This document shows, piece after piece, positions 25,629 to 39,112 of a stretch of DNA of 64,000 nucleotides. This DNA is from an uncultured Synechococcus sp. Its GTDB lineage: Bacteria > Cyanobacteriota > Cyanobacteriia > PCC-6307 > Cyanobiaceae. Both the position numbers and the translations under genes were made by a program. How positions within the stretch are numbered: position 1 is the stretch's first letter; the number at the start of each line of letters is the position of its first letter. Location: positions 1 through 64,000 of the forward strand of contig CAJXPL010000010.1 in assembly GCA_913057985.1 (NCBI GenBank), written 5' to 3'. The notes below the pieces were generated by a model that saw only the letters and a program-made list of their open reading frames with translations, searched no databases and was not told where the DNA came from.

Positions 25629-27113
25629 ATGGCGGCATCTTCAGCAACGGAACAAGCCTGGGAGGCCGTGATCGGTCTGGAGACCCACGTGCAGCTGGGA
25701 ACCGACAGCAAAATTTTCACGGCGGCGTCCACCACCTTTGGTGATGACCCCAACACCCACATCGACCCGGTGGTGTGCGGTCTGCCCGGCACCCTGCCGG
25801 TGCTGAACCAGAAGGTGCTCGAGTACGCCGTGAAGGCAGCGATGGCGCTGAACCTCAACATCGCCGAACACAGCAAGTTCGACCGCAAGCAGTACTTCTA
25901 TCCAGATCTGCCGAAGAACTACCAGATCTCCCAGTACGACCAGCCGATCGCCGAGGAGGGTTGGATCGAGGTGGAAGTGGCGGAGAAGGGAAAGGACACC
26001 TATCTCAAGAAAATCGGCATCGAACGACTGCACATGGAGGAGGACGCCGGCAAGTTGGTGCATGCCGGCAGTGACCGCCTGGCGGGTTCCACCCATTCGC
26101 TCGTGGACTACAACCGGGCCGGTGTGGCCCTGGCGGAAATCGTCAGCAAGCCGGACCTGCGCACCGGCCGTGAAGCGGCGGAGTACGCCTCGGAGATCCG
26201 CCGGATCATGCGGTATCTGGGGGTGAGTGACGGCAACATGCAGGAGGGATCCCTGCGTTGCGACGTCAACATCTCCGTGCGTCGTGGGCCGGATGCGCCC
26301 TTCGGCACGAAGGTGGAGATCAAGAACATGAACTCGTTCTCGGCCATCCAAAAGGCCTGCGAGTACGAAATCAAGCGCCAGATCAAGGCCTACGAGACCG
26401 GTGAGCCGATCGTTCAGGAGACCCGCCTCTGGGATGAGGGCAAGCAGCTCACCAAGAGCATGCGCAGCAAGGAGGGCGCCAGTGATTACCGCTATTTCCC
26501 CGATCCCGATCTGGGACCGATTGAGGTGAGTGTCGACCAGCGCGAAGGCTGGCGTTCGGAATTGCCGGAATTGCCGGCGGCCAAACGCCATCGCTACGCC
26601 GAGGCCTTGGGGCTGTCTCAGTACGACGCCAGGGTGCTCACCGATGAACGCCCGATGGCGGATTACTTCGAAGCTGTCGTGGCTGCAGGTGCTGACCCCA
26701 AGCTCGCGTCCAATTGGATCACGGGTGACATTGCTGCCTATGTGAACAGCAACCGGCTGACCTACGGCGAGCTGCCCTTCCGTCCGGAGCAACTGGCCGA
26801 GATGGTGCAGCTGATTGATGGCGGGAAGATCAGCGGCAAGATCGCCAAGGACATTCTTCCGGAATTGCTGGAAAAAGGCGGTTCACCCAAGGCGATCGTG
26901 GATGAGCGTGGCCTCGGCATGATCAGTGACCCTGCGGCGATCACCGCCATCGTTGAGGAGTTGCTGGCGGCTCACCCCGCCGAGGTGGAAGCCTTCCGTG
27001 GTGGCAAGAAAAAGCTCCAGGGCTTCTTTGTCGGTCAGCTCATGAAGAAGACCGGTGGCAAGGCTGATCCCAAGCTCGCCAACCAGATTTTGAGCAAGAA
27101 GCTCAAGGGTTGA
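25629..27113 (+). CDS. gatB: Aspartyl/glutamyl-tRNA(Asn/Gln) amidotransferase subunit B
   Basis: A 494-residue kinase/tRNA-binding subunit of the GatCAB complex. The complex converts Glu-tRNA(Gln) and Asp-tRNA(Asn) to the correct amide forms. The cradle domain begins WEAVIGLETHVQLGTDSKIF. It continues with a conserved LEYAVKAAMALNLNI stretch and the FDRKQYFYPDLPKNYQISQ segment. The helical and YqeY tail domain occupies the last 150 residues (ending QILSKKLKG). All features are standard for the family. The stop overlaps the next start (TGATG). Confidence 0.97.
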   Translation: MAASSATEQAWEAVIGLETHVQLGTDSKIFTAASTTFGDDPNTHIDPVVCGLPGTLPVLNQKVLEYAVKAAMALNLNIAEHSKFDRKQYFYPDLPKNYQISQYDQPIAEEGWIEVEVAEKGKDTYLKKIGIERLHMEEDAGKLVHAGSDRLAGSTHSLVDYNRAGVALAEIVSKPDLRTGREAAEYASEIRRIMRYLGVSDGNMQEGSLRCDVNISVRRGPDAPFGTKVEIKNMNSFSAIQKACEYEIKRQIKAYETGEPIVQETRLWDEGKQLTKSMRSKEGASDYRYFPDPDLGPIEVSVDQREGWRSELPELPAAKRHRYAEALGLSQYDARVLTDERPMADYFEAVVAAGADPKLASNWITGDIAAYVNSNRLTYGELPFRPEQLAEMVQLIDGGKISGKIAKDILPELLEKGGSPKAIVDERGLGMISDPAAITAIVEELLAAHPAEVEAFRGGKKKLQGFFVGQLMKKTGGKADPKLANQILSKKLKG

Positions 27114-27934
27114 TGAGCGGAGTGGCAGCCATTCCCGATGCCTGGAAGGAATGGCTGCTGCAGAACCGGGATCGCGGCTGTGATCCTGAAGGGTTGATGC
27201 AGCGGGCCCTCGACCAGGGGTTTGCGCGAGAGGCGATCGCGGCAGTTCTCGATTCGTCGTCCCTTGGGCTCACTACCACGGACCCACCATCGCCCGATTG
27301 GCTCCCCTGGTTCGAGGCCCCCCCCACCCGGCCAGAGCACCGGCCTCGCGCCTGGCGGCTGGATACGTCGCTGGCCCAGGTCTATGAGCTGCCCGGGCTG
27401 CTCAGCCACGAGGAATGCGAGCAGGTGATCGACGCCATCAACGCGTCACTGCAGCCTTCAACGGTGACCCGCGGCAGCAGCGATTACCGCACCAGTCGCA
27501 CCTGTCATTTGCGCCAAAACCATCCCCAGCTGGCAGCGAGCCTTGATCAGCGCTTTGCAGCTTTGTTTGGTGTGGATCCGCGCCTCTCGGAACCGATTCA
27601 GGGGCAGCGCTACGACCCCGGCGAATACTTCAAGGAACACACGGATTGGTTTACGCCGGGCACGGAGGAATACGCCACCCACACCGACAGTGGCGGGCAA
27701 CGCACCTGGACGGTGATGGTTTATCTCAACCCTGTGGAGCGGGGTGGAGAGACGTTGTTCCGCCGCCTGGGGCGCTCGTTCACGCCTGTGCCTGGAATGG
27801 CGTTGGCCTGGAACAACCTCCAGGCCGATGGCACTCCCAACCCCTTCACGCTGCATGAGGCCTTACCGGTGCAGGCGGGCCACAAATGGGTGATCACCAA
27901 ATGGTTCCGTGCCGACTTCGGCCGGAACGGATGA
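27113..27934 (+). CDS. Prolyl-4-hydroxylase-like 2-oxoglutarate/Fe(II) oxygenase
   Basis: A 273-residue protein whose C-terminal 180 residues form a P4H-type double-stranded beta-helix. The metal ligands are His176 and Asp178 (EHTDWF) and His248 (TLHEA), and Lys258 is the 2-oxoglutarate contact (GHKWVITKWFR). WTVMVYLNPVERGGETLF is the typical strand-turn-strand between them. Residues 1-90 are a helical region of unknown role. Bacterial homologues hydroxylate proline in proteins or peptides; the substrate here is unknown. It starts on the last base of the gatB stop and ends exactly where a convergent gene ends. Confidence 0.88.
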   Translation: MSGVAAIPDAWKEWLLQNRDRGCDPEGLMQRALDQGFAREAIAAVLDSSSLGLTTTDPPSPDWLPWFEAPPTRPEHRPRAWRLDTSLAQVYELPGLLSHEECEQVIDAINASLQPSTVTRGSSDYRTSRTCHLRQNHPQLAASLDQRFAALFGVDPRLSEPIQGQRYDPGEYFKEHTDWFTPGTEEYATHTDSGGQRTWTVMVYLNPVERGGETLFRRLGRSFTPVPGMALAWNNLQADGTPNPFTLHEALPVQAGHKWVITKWFRADFGRNG

Positions 27935-28321
27935 TCAATTGAACAATTCGCCCTCGTTGGATCCAGCCTCGATCGCTTGATGCAGCTCCTGAATCACTGA
28001 CTTTCCATCGGATGAAACCAGCACCATTGATTCGACCGTGGCGGGAAGCCCAAGCACTTCCCAGCCTGGAGGGCCTCCCTGGAATTTGAATTCGAAGCCG
28101 TTGCCATCCTGTTGGGCCAGGCAGGGGTTGTTGGTCGGGTTTTTAAACATGCAGCTGGCGGGGTGATACAAGCGCAGCCCTCCATTCGCTGCGGCGGCAC
28201 TGCTGCGTGCAAGGTTGATGGCGCGTTTGGGCGCCAGCGGGTCCTCTTGCGCCATTGCAGGGGAGGTCAACATCAGGCCCCCAGAGATCAGGGAGAGCCA
28301 GGCCAGTGATGCCAAATGCAT
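27935..28321 (-). CDS. Exported small protein of unknown function
   Basis: A 128-residue protein with a signal peptide (hydrophobic LASLAWLSLISGGLMLTS, probable cleavage after PAMA). The mature part is about 100 residues and includes two cysteines (ASCMFKNPTNNPC) that could form a disulfide. It ends in an acidic EAGSNEGELFN. This pattern fits small periplasmic proteins common in marine Synechococcus; no named family is recognised. Its stop abuts that of the convergent prolyl-hydroxylase-like gene. Confidence 0.7.
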   Translation of the reverse strand: MHLASLAWLSLISGGLMLTSPAMAQEDPLAPKRAINLARSSAAAANGGLRLYHPASCMFKNPTNNPCLAQQDGNGFEFKFQGGPPGWEVLGLPATVESMVLVSSDGKSVIQELHQAIEAGSNEGELFN

Positions 28322-28381
28322 GGGTCGGTGTTGCGCTCAGCTGCATTCTGGACAAGAAGGGGTGATGTCTTGAACCCTGGT

Positions 28382-28999
28382 TTAGTTGTTCTGAGCTTGG
28401 TTCAGCAGACTCAAGGCTTGGGCCTGCCATGCGCCGGGTTGGCCTCGATTGGCAAGAACGTGATCTGCCAAGCCATGTTTCCGGCTCAGGGGCCATTGGG
28501 CGGCAATGCGGGCTTGAGCGGCTGCAGGGCTCAGCCCATCCCGCGCGATCAAGCGCGCCAGTTGCTGGGATTCATCGCAGTCAACCAGCCAGATTTCGCT
28601 GCAAAGCGACTCCAAACCCGCTTCGAACAACAGCGGAATCATCAGCACAACGGCTGGTGCCTTGGCATGGAGGCTGAGTTCTTGGTCGAAGCGCTCCCGC
28701 ACGATCGGGTGAACCAGTTGCTCGAGCCACCGCCGTTCCGCGGGGTCCTGGAACACGATCCGACCCAGGGCAGCGCGGTCGACGGCTGCGCCCCCTTCAG
28801 CCTGGACTCCAGCGCCGTACCGCTGCATCACGCTGGTCGTGGCCGGGCGACCGGGTGCGAGGGCCTCCCGGGCGAATTGATCCGCATCCAACACCGGCAG
28901 ACCTTGCTGCGCCAACCAATGGCCCACGCTGCTCTTGCCGCTTGCGATCCCGCCCGTGAGTCCGATGCGTCGTTGCGAGAACGGCTCGCCAGGCGCCAT
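28382..28999 (-). CDS. coaE: Dephospho-CoA kinase
   Basis: A 205-residue P-loop kinase that phosphorylates dephospho-CoA, the last step of CoA synthesis. The P-loop GLTGGIASGKSSV is followed by VLDADQFAREAL, LEQLVHPIVRE and IPLLFEAGLES, all standard for the family. The frame is open 57 codons further upstream into the argJ region; the ATG at 28999 gives the normal N-terminus. It is divergent from argJ with a 50-base gap, leaving little room for two separate promoters. Confidence 0.94.
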   Translation of the reverse strand: MAPGEPFSQRRIGLTGGIASGKSSVGHWLAQQGLPVLDADQFAREALAPGRPATTSVMQRYGAGVQAEGGAAVDRAALGRIVFQDPAERRWLEQLVHPIVRERFDQELSLHAKAPAVVLMIPLLFEAGLESLCSEIWLVDCDESQQLARLIARDGLSPAAAQARIAAQWPLSRKHGLADHVLANRGQPGAWQAQALSLLNQAQNN

Positions 29000-29049
29000 G
29001 GTGTCGGAGCAGGATGCACCCAGTGTCTCGCGGCGGATCAGCGGTGGCG

Positions 29050-30252
29050 ATGGCTTCTTCTTGGCAACCGATCCAGGGTGGTGTGACGGCACCGCATGGG
29101 TTCCAGGCCGCTGGCATCGTTGCCGGTCTGAAGCCCTCAGGTAAGCCTGATCTGGCGCTGGTGTTGGCACCGGACACGGCCGTTTGTGCGGGCACCTTCA
29201 CCACCTCCGTGGTGCGGGCGGCCTGTGTTGATCTCTGCCGTGATCGCCTCGTCAGTACTGCCGGCCAGGCCCGTGCCGTGTTGATCAACTCCGGTCAGGC
29301 CAATGCCTGCACCGGCGATCGCGGTCTGGTCGACAGTCAGCGCGCCACCCAGGTGCTGGCCGATCAGCTCGGCGTCGATGCGGAGTCGGTGTTGATCTGC
29401 TCCACCGGAGTGATTGGTGTGCCGATTCCGATGCCTACCCTTCTGGCTGGGTTGGCTTCTTTGGTGGAGGCCTTGGATGACGCGGGGGGTGATGCTGCGG
29501 CCAACGCCATCCTCACCACCGATCTGGTGGACAAGCAGGTGGCGCTTGAACTCGAATTGGAGGGGCGCCGTGTGCGCATCGGAGGGATGGCCAAAGGCTC
29601 GGGAATGATTCATCCCGACATGGCCACGATGCTCGGCTTCTTCAGTTGTGATGCCGGCGTCGATGCAGGCGTTTGGCAGGGGATGGTGCGACGTGCGGTG
29701 CAGCGTTCCTTCAACGCCATCACCGTGGATGGAGACACCAGCACCAACGACACCGTGCTGGCCTTCGCGGCAGGCCCAGCGCTGGCCCAACAGCACCATG
29801 CCGTTCTGGAACAGGGCCTTACCCAGGCCATGCAACAGCTGGCCCAGGCCATTGCCCGGGATGGCGAAGGGGCGACCTGTCTGATCGAAGTGAAGGTGGA
29901 GGGTGCGGTTGACGAGGCCGCGGCGTTGCAGGTGGCGCGCACCGTCTGTGGTTCGTCCCTGGTGAAGACCGCAGTCCATGGCCGGGATCCGAACTGGGGG
30001 CGGATCGTGGCGGCCGCGGGTCGCTCTGGTGTGTCCTTCGATCCGGATGCGGTTGCTCTTTGGATTGGTCCCCATCAATTGATGGCGGCCGGTCAACCCG
30101 TGGCCTTTGATCGCGTTGCAGCCAGCAACGTTCTGCGGCAGGAGCATGTTCCGATTCGCCTCGGCCTGGGGCATGGTTCCGGCTCTGGTCAGGCCTGGGG
30201 ATGTGACCTGTCGGATCAGTACGTGCGCATCAACGCCGACTACACCACCTGA
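29050..30252 (+). CDS. argJ: Bifunctional glutamate N-acetyltransferase / ornithine acetyltransferase
   Basis: A 400-residue ArgJ. It transfers the acetyl group from N-acetylornithine to glutamate in the arginine cycle. The self-cleavage site is intact: KGSGMIHPDMATMLGFF, with the nucleophilic Thr after Ala. The catalytic oxyanion region CSTGVIGVPIPM near residue 118 is also present. The ATG at 29050 gives the usual start (MASSWQPIQGGVTAPHGF). A 12-codon upstream extension was rejected. Confidence 0.96.
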   Translation: MASSWQPIQGGVTAPHGFQAAGIVAGLKPSGKPDLALVLAPDTAVCAGTFTTSVVRAACVDLCRDRLVSTAGQARAVLINSGQANACTGDRGLVDSQRATQVLADQLGVDAESVLICSTGVIGVPIPMPTLLAGLASLVEALDDAGGDAAANAILTTDLVDKQVALELELEGRRVRIGGMAKGSGMIHPDMATMLGFFSCDAGVDAGVWQGMVRRAVQRSFNAITVDGDTSTNDTVLAFAAGPALAQQHHAVLEQGLTQAMQQLAQAIARDGEGATCLIEVKVEGAVDEAAALQVARTVCGSSLVKTAVHGRDPNWGRIVAAAGRSGVSFDPDAVALWIGPHQLMAAGQPVAFDRVAASNVLRQEHVPIRLGLGHGSGSGQAWGCDLSDQYVRINADYTT

Positions 30253-30303
30253 AGCCTCTGTTCTGAATCCCTGTCACAATCCGAGTCTCCGTCAGCCCCA
30301 TCC

Positions 30304-30888
30304 GTGGATCATCCCAGCTCCCCTGACGCTCCCGTTGAGGCCAAGGCACGTTTCTGGGTGGGGCCCCTGGTGGCTGGTTGTTGTTTCGCCCTTGGTTACG
30401 GCATCACCGAGCGGGTGCTGACGCTGCAGACCAATGCTGAGGACCCTGTTCCTGAGGCTTTCACACCGCTCGCGTTTCCAGGGGATTCCCTGCAGGAGAT
30501 TCGGGCTCGGTTCAGTGATGACGATTCATCCTTGCAAGTGGATGTCACAGCCCTAGAAGCTGCCGAGGCTGCAAGCCGTCCGCCCCAGCCAGCGGTTAAG
30601 CCAGCGGTTAAGGAGACGCCCAAACCCGCTGTGGCCCTGCAGACGCCCGAACCCCCGGTCTGGACAGCCCCCGCCTGGTCGGACCCCCAAACCATCGTCC
30701 CCGAGCTTGACGAAAGCAATGCCGATTCCCTGGTGCTTCCTGAGGAGTCCATCGAGGTGATGCCTGCTGTGGTTGTTCCAGCCGGTGATTCACCGGTGTT
30801 GGTGGCTGAGCCGGAACCTTTGGTGCTGCCGCCTGGCGCAGAAGCCTTTTTCGAAGCCATTGAGCCCGTGACCCCGCCTCAGCCCTGA
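30304..30888 (+). CDS. Membrane-anchored proline-rich protein of unknown function
   Basis: A 194-residue protein with a GTG start. One hydrophobic segment near the N-terminus (WVGPLVAGCCFALGYGIT, about residues 18-35) is followed by a long acidic, Pro/Ala/Glu-rich low-complexity region. This region includes a direct AVKPAVKETPKPAVA repeat. It is probably a single-pass membrane protein with an extended, disordered exterior tail. It is not a recognised family, and its position between argJ and a small coiled-coil gene gives no function. Confidence 0.65.
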   Translation: MDHPSSPDAPVEAKARFWVGPLVAGCCFALGYGITERVLTLQTNAEDPVPEAFTPLAFPGDSLQEIRARFSDDDSSLQVDVTALEAAEAASRPPQPAVKPAVKETPKPAVALQTPEPPVWTAPAWSDPQTIVPELDESNADSLVLPEESIEVMPAVVVPAGDSPVLVAEPEPLVLPPGAEAFFEAIEPVTPPQP

Positions 30889-30933
30889 TCTCCTGTTGGA
30901 TCTGCCACAGTTGAAGCCGTATGCAATCGGTCC

Positions 30934-31245
30934 ATGGGCTCGTCGGAGGCCTTGATTCGCGCCACGGTGAATCGCATTAGTGCGCGCCTTGGTCACGGCT
31001 TTGCGGACGCTGCAGCGGAGTTGGCGGTGCTGGCGCAAGACGCCCCGCAACGGCTGCGCCAGGAATGGGATCTGTTTCAGGACGAGGTGCGTGCCGAAGC
31101 GGAACGGATTGAACGGGGTGATCAGGTCACGGTGAGCACAGATGGGGCGTCGGCCTCGGAACCGTCGGACAACCCACAGGCGGTGATCGATCGTCTTCGG
31201 GCCAAGGTGGCTGATCTGAGCCAAGCGATCGAGGCACGCCCCTGA
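30934..31245 (+). CDS. Small coiled-coil protein
   Basis: A 103-residue, mostly helical protein. Residues 5-65 form charged helices (ALIRATVNRISARLGHGF, then QRLRQEWDLFQDEVRAEAER). A low-complexity loop follows, and then a final helix (AVIDRLRAKVADLSQAIEA). No signal peptide is present. Its stop overlaps the start of the ABC1 kinase gene by one base (TGATG), so the two are probably translated together. The family is not recognised. Confidence 0.65.
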   Translation: MGSSEALIRATVNRISARLGHGFADAAAELAVLAQDAPQRLRQEWDLFQDEVRAEAERIERGDQVTVSTDGASASEPSDNPQAVIDRLRAKVADLSQAIEARP

Positions 31246-32897
31246 TGCTCGGACTGCTGCGAGCGCTCCGCATCTGGCGCGCTGTCCTGACGCTGCTGCT
31301 GTTGCTTTGGTGGGATGGCCAGTCCTGGACCTACCGCGGTGGTGTCACCGCCGAGCGTCGTGCCCACCGTCAGCAACAGCGAGCCCGTTGGTTGACGGCT
31401 GAGTTGCTGTCTCTGGGCTCCGCCTTCATCAAGCTGGGGCAACTGCTCTCCGCCCGCCCAGACATCCTCCCCGCGGGCTGGGTGGCCGAACTTGCAGCGC
31501 TGCAGGACAGCGTTCCGGCCTTCAGTTTTGATCAGGTGCAGACCGTGCTCGAGCGAGAGCTGGGGCCGCGCTGTGCCGAGGTGATCGATCTCGATCCCGA
31601 GCCCCTGGGTGCAGCCTCGCTTGCCCAGGTGCATCGCGCGAGCCTGCGCAGTGGCCGGCAGGTGGTGCTCAAGGTGCAGCGCCCTGGGCTCGATCGCCTG
31701 TTTCGCCTTGACCTGGAGGTGATGCAGCAGGTGGCAGCTGTGCTGCAACGCAATCCCAGTTGGGGGCGTGGTCGTGATTGGCCGGCGATGGCACGGGAAT
31801 GTCGACGTGTGCTGCTGCGTGAGCTCGATTTCCGCGTTGAGGCGCAGTACGCCGCTCGTTTTCGTCAGCAATTTCTGGATGACGAACGCATCAGGATCCC
31901 CGGTGTGGTCTGGGAGTTGAGCACGCGCCGTGTGCTGTGCCTCGACTACCTGCCCGGTATCAAGGTCAACGACCGTGAGGCGTTGATCGAAGCCGGCGTT
32001 GATCCGGCCGCGGTGGCTGAGGTGGGTGCAGCCAGTTATCTCAAGCAGTTGGTGAGGTTTGGTTTCTTCCATGCCGACCCCCATCCCGGCAACCTCGCCG
32101 TGGCGAGTGATGGAGCGCTCATCTACTACGACTTCGGGATGATGGGGCTGTTGTCAGACGGCCTGCGTCGACGTCTGGGAGCCATGGTTCGCGCTGCTGC
32201 TGCGAGGGATTCAGCGGCATTGGTGGAGGAGATGCAGGCGGCTGGGGTGATCTCTGGTGGCATTGATGTGGGTCCGGTGCGCCGTCTCGTGCGGCTGATG
32301 CTGCAGGAGGCCCTCACCCCACCCTTCACGGCCAACGTGATCGACAAACTCTCCGGCGATCTCTACGACCTGGTGTATGGCCAGCCCTTTCGTCTGCCGG
32401 TTGAGCTGATCTTCGTGATGCGGGCCTTGTCCACGTTTGAGGGTGTTGGCCGCAGCCTTGATCCCGCTTTTAGCTTGGTGGCGATCGCCAAGCCTTATCT
32501 CCTTCCACTCATGACCTCCAGCGGCTCCGGCAGCAACGATCTGTTCAACGAACTCGGCCGTCAGGTCGGGGCCCTCAGCAGCCGCGCCGCGGCCTTCCCG
32601 CGGCGCTTGGACGAAAGTCTGGAACGCCTGGAGCAGGGGGATCTTCAGCTCCAGGTGCGGCTAGGTGAATCGGATCGTCAGTTCCGCCGGATGGCCCTGG
32701 CTCAGCAATCGATCGGCCAATCGGTGTTGCTCGGATGCCTGGCTTTGGCTACCGCGATTGTGGGTGCCAGTGCCCGCCCGCTCTGGTCGCTTCTTCCGGC
32801 TACTGCTGCCTTGCCGGTGGGCATGGGCTGGTTCCGAATGCAGGTCAAGATCCGTCGTGATCAACGGTTGGAGCAGTTGCCCGGTTCCAACCGTTGA
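31245..32897 (+). CDS. ABC1/UbiB-family atypical kinase
   Basis: A 550-residue member of the ABC1/AarF/UbiB family. The KxGQ-type signature appears as AFIKLGQLLSARPDILP near residue 65. It is followed by the Ala-rich nucleotide loop GAASLAQVHRA, the ion-pair lysine in VVLKVQRPGLDR, and the catalytic HADPHPGNLAV and DFGMMGLL motifs. The C-terminus has two hydrophobic segments (SVLLGCLALATAIVGAS, LLPATAALPVG) that anchor it to membranes. Cyanobacterial and plastid ABC1 proteins act in prenylquinone metabolism and lipid organisation. The exact client is not predictable here. Confidence 0.9.
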   Translation: MLGLLRALRIWRAVLTLLLLLWWDGQSWTYRGGVTAERRAHRQQQRARWLTAELLSLGSAFIKLGQLLSARPDILPAGWVAELAALQDSVPAFSFDQVQTVLERELGPRCAEVIDLDPEPLGAASLAQVHRASLRSGRQVVLKVQRPGLDRLFRLDLEVMQQVAAVLQRNPSWGRGRDWPAMARECRRVLLRELDFRVEAQYAARFRQQFLDDERIRIPGVVWELSTRRVLCLDYLPGIKVNDREALIEAGVDPAAVAEVGAASYLKQLVRFGFFHADPHPGNLAVASDGALIYYDFGMMGLLSDGLRRRLGAMVRAAAARDSAALVEEMQAAGVISGGIDVGPVRRLVRLMLQEALTPPFTANVIDKLSGDLYDLVYGQPFRLPVELIFVMRALSTFEGVGRSLDPAFSLVAIAKPYLLPLMTSSGSGSNDLFNELGRQVGALSSRAAAFPRRLDESLERLEQGDLQLQVRLGESDRQFRRMALAQQSIGQSVLLGCLALATAIVGASARPLWSLLPATAALPVGMGWFRMQVKIRRDQRLEQLPGSNR

Positions 32898-32918
32898 ACG
32901 TTCGTCGGGGGCCTGAGA

Positions 32919-34274
<1,356 letters not shown>

Positions 34275-34323
34275 TCATACCTGGCCAGAATGACGGCAGG
34301 TTCACGCTCCTCGACATACACCC

Positions 34324-34722
34324 ATGCGGATGCTTCACACCATGCTCCGGGTTGCTGATCTGGAGCGGTCTCTGGGCTTCTACACCGAGGTCCTGGGCAT
34401 GCAGCTTCTGCGTCGCAAGGACTACCCCAGCGGCCGCTTCACCCTGGCGTTTGTCGGTTACGGGTCGGAGAAGGACCACACGGTCCTGGAACTCACCCAC
34501 AACTGGGACACCGACAGCTACACCCTGGGTGATGCCTATGGCCACATCGCGCTGGGGGTGGAGGACATTCACAGCACCTGTGCCGGCATTGCCGATAAGG
34601 GCGGTCGTGTGGTGCGGGAACCTGGTCCGATGAAGCACGGCACCACAGTCATCGCCTTTGTTGAAGATCCGGATGGCTACAAGGTGGAATTGATCGAGAT
34701 GTCCTCCAAAGCCCACGCCTGA
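34324..34722 (+). CDS. gloA: Lactoylglutathione lyase (glyoxalase I)
   Basis: A 132-residue metal-dependent glyoxalase I that detoxifies methylglyoxal as its glutathione adduct. It has the typical [20 protein letters not shown] start and [20 protein letters not shown]. Metal-ligand candidates occur at His5 (first strand), the Glu in VLELTHNW, the His in [10 protein letters not shown] and the Glu in GYKVELIEM. Length and motifs match the short Ni-type enzymes. It lies 8 bases upstream of clpB2, with likely co-transcription. Confidence 0.93.
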   Translation: MRMLHTMLRVADLERSLGFYTEVLGMQLLRRKDYPSGRFTLAFVGYGSEKDHTVLELTHNWDTDSYTLGDAYGHIALGVEDIHSTCAGIADKGGRVVREPGPMKHGTTVIAFVEDPDGYKVELIEMSSKAHA

Positions 34723-34730
34723 AGAACCGG

Positions 34731-37502
<2,772 letters not shown>

Positions 37503-37572
37503 GGGCATCCGGTAGGGTGTCTGTTTGGCGAAGTGCCTACCGGCACCGTTGTCAACTTCCGGTCCCATCCCC

Positions 37573-37815
37573 GTGACCAGCCCCATCTCTGAGGACACCA
37601 CCACTTCCGACGGCTCAAAAGCCGCTGCCGATTCCACCAAATCCGGTGGTTTTCTGGCGGACACGGTTGATGAGCTGAAACTCGTGGTCTGGCCCAGCCG
37701 CCAGCAACTGTTCAGCGAATCCATCGCTGTGATCCTGATGGTCAGCCTTTCGGCCGCCACCATCGCGGCTGTCAGTCGCTTCTTTGGGTGGGCTTCGTCC
37801 CAGGTGTTCCGCTGA
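37573..37815 (+). CDS. secE: Preprotein translocase subunit SecE
   Basis: An 80-residue SecE, the single-helix clamp of the SecYEG channel. A variable N-terminus is followed by FLADTVDELKLVVWPSRQQL (the conserved cytosolic amphipathic helix) and one transmembrane helix (IAVILMVSLSAATIAAVSRF). The GTG at 37573 gives the usual length; an ATG 48 bases upstream is less plausible. It heads the classic secE-nusG-rplK-rplA-rplJ-rplL order. Confidence 0.92.
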   Translation: MTSPISEDTTTSDGSKAAADSTKSGGFLADTVDELKLVVWPSRQQLFSESIAVILMVSLSAATIAAVSRFFGWASSQVFR

Positions 37816-37836
37816 CTCGATATCACCTTTCTCGCC

Positions 37837-38505
37837 GTGCCCGACGACCTGACCACACCGGACGCCCCTGAGGTGCTTGATCTGCCGGCCCCGAATGAGG
37901 GGGACGACGGCACCTTGCCTGCGGCAGCTGTCGCCAATACGGCCATCGCCCGTTGGTACGCCGTTCAGGTGGCCTCCAGCTGCGAGAAGAAGGTCAAGGC
38001 CACCCTGGAGCAGCGGGCCGTCACCCTCGGTGTGAGCAACCGAATTCTCGAAATCGAGATTCCCCAGACCCCTGCCGTCAAACTGAAGAAGGACGGCACC
38101 CGTCAGTCCACCGAGGAGAAGGTGTTCCCCGGTTATGTGCTGGTGCGGATGGTGCTGGATGAGGACACGATGATGGCGGTGCGGAGCACCCCGAACGTGA
38201 TCAATTTCGTCGGTGCTGAAGACCGGCGTGCCACCGGGAAGGCGCGTGGTCACATCAAGCCCCGGCCTCTGAGCCGCTCTGAGGTGGACCGCATCTTCAA
38301 GCGGGCTGCCCAGAAAAAGACCGTTGTCAAGGTGGATCTCACCGAAGGCGATCAGATCCTGGTGACGGCTGGTCCGTTCAAGGACTTCCAGGGCGAAGTG
38401 ATCGAGGTGTCTGGCGAGCGCAACAAGCTCAAGGCCCTGCTCTCCATCTTTGGTCGAGAGACCCCGGTGGAACTGGAGTTTTCCCAGATCAGCAAACAGA
38501 ACTGA
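37837..38505 (+). CDS. nusG: Transcription termination/antitermination factor NusG
   Basis: A 222-residue NusG with a GTG start. It couples RNA polymerase to Rho and ribosomes. The NGN domain begins about residue 40 (ARWYAVQVASSCEKKVKATL) and contains EEKVFPGYVLVRMVLDEDT. The KOW domain is at the C-terminus (LTEGDQILVTAGPFKDFQGE). An acidic N-terminal extension of about 37 residues precedes the NGN domain, as in other cyanobacteria. The 110-base gap to rplK holds an imperfect GC-rich hairpin (about 38517-38545). Confidence 0.96.
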   Translation: MPDDLTTPDAPEVLDLPAPNEGDDGTLPAAAVANTAIARWYAVQVASSCEKKVKATLEQRAVTLGVSNRILEIEIPQTPAVKLKKDGTRQSTEEKVFPGYVLVRMVLDEDTMMAVRSTPNVINFVGAEDRRATGKARGHIKPRPLSRSEVDRIFKRAAQKKTVVKVDLTEGDQILVTAGPFKDFQGEVIEVSGERNKLKALLSIFGRETPVELEFSQISKQN

Positions 38506-38615
38506 CCCTTGCGGCGGCCGTCTCCCTGCGGAGGGCGGCCTTGGGAGTGGGCAACCATTCCGCCGCAGCCGACCCTCGGGTCTGGTGATCCGCAGCTGTC
38601 CAAACCACCCAGCCG

Positions 38616-39041
38616 ATGGCCAAGAAAGTCGTAGCTGTGATCAAGCTGGCCCTAGATGCCGGCAAAGCCAACCCCGCGCCTCCGGTGGGCCCTGCCCTCG
38701 GTCAGCACGGTGTGAACATCATGATGTTCTGCAAGGAGTACAACGCTCGGACGCAGGACAAAGCCGGTTATGTGATTCCGGTGGAGATCTCGGTCTTCGA
38801 AGACCGCAGCTTCACCTTCATCACCAAGACGCCTCCGGCGTCGGTGCTGATCACCAAGGCCGCAAAGATCCAAAAGGGATCCGGTGAGTCCGCCAAGGGC
38901 AGTGTTGGATCGATCACTCGAGCTCAGCTCGAAGAGATCGCCAAGACCAAACTCCCTGACCTCAACTGCACCAGCGTTGAGTCCGCCATGCGGATCATCG
39001 AAGGCACCGCCCGCAATATGGGCGTTTCCATCAGCGACTGA
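38616..39041 (+). CDS. rplK: 50S ribosomal protein L11
   Basis: A 141-residue L11, part of the GTPase-associated centre that contacts 23S rRNA and elongation factors. It has the usual [20 protein letters not shown] and [19 protein letters not shown] segments and the C-terminal RNA-binding domain ([17 protein letters not shown]). Methylation-target lysines near the N-terminus are present. It is followed 71 bases later by rplA. Confidence 0.97.
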   Translation: MAKKVVAVIKLALDAGKANPAPPVGPALGQHGVNIMMFCKEYNARTQDKAGYVIPVEISVFEDRSFTFITKTPPASVLITKAAKIQKGSGESAKGSVGSITRAQLEEIAKTKLPDLNCTSVESAMRIIEGTARNMGVSISD

Positions 39042-39112
39042 CGTCGCTGCATCGCTTCTCTAACCCATTCGGGGGAGGCATCCCTGATGTCGTCTGAACC
39101 CCAACCCTGAAC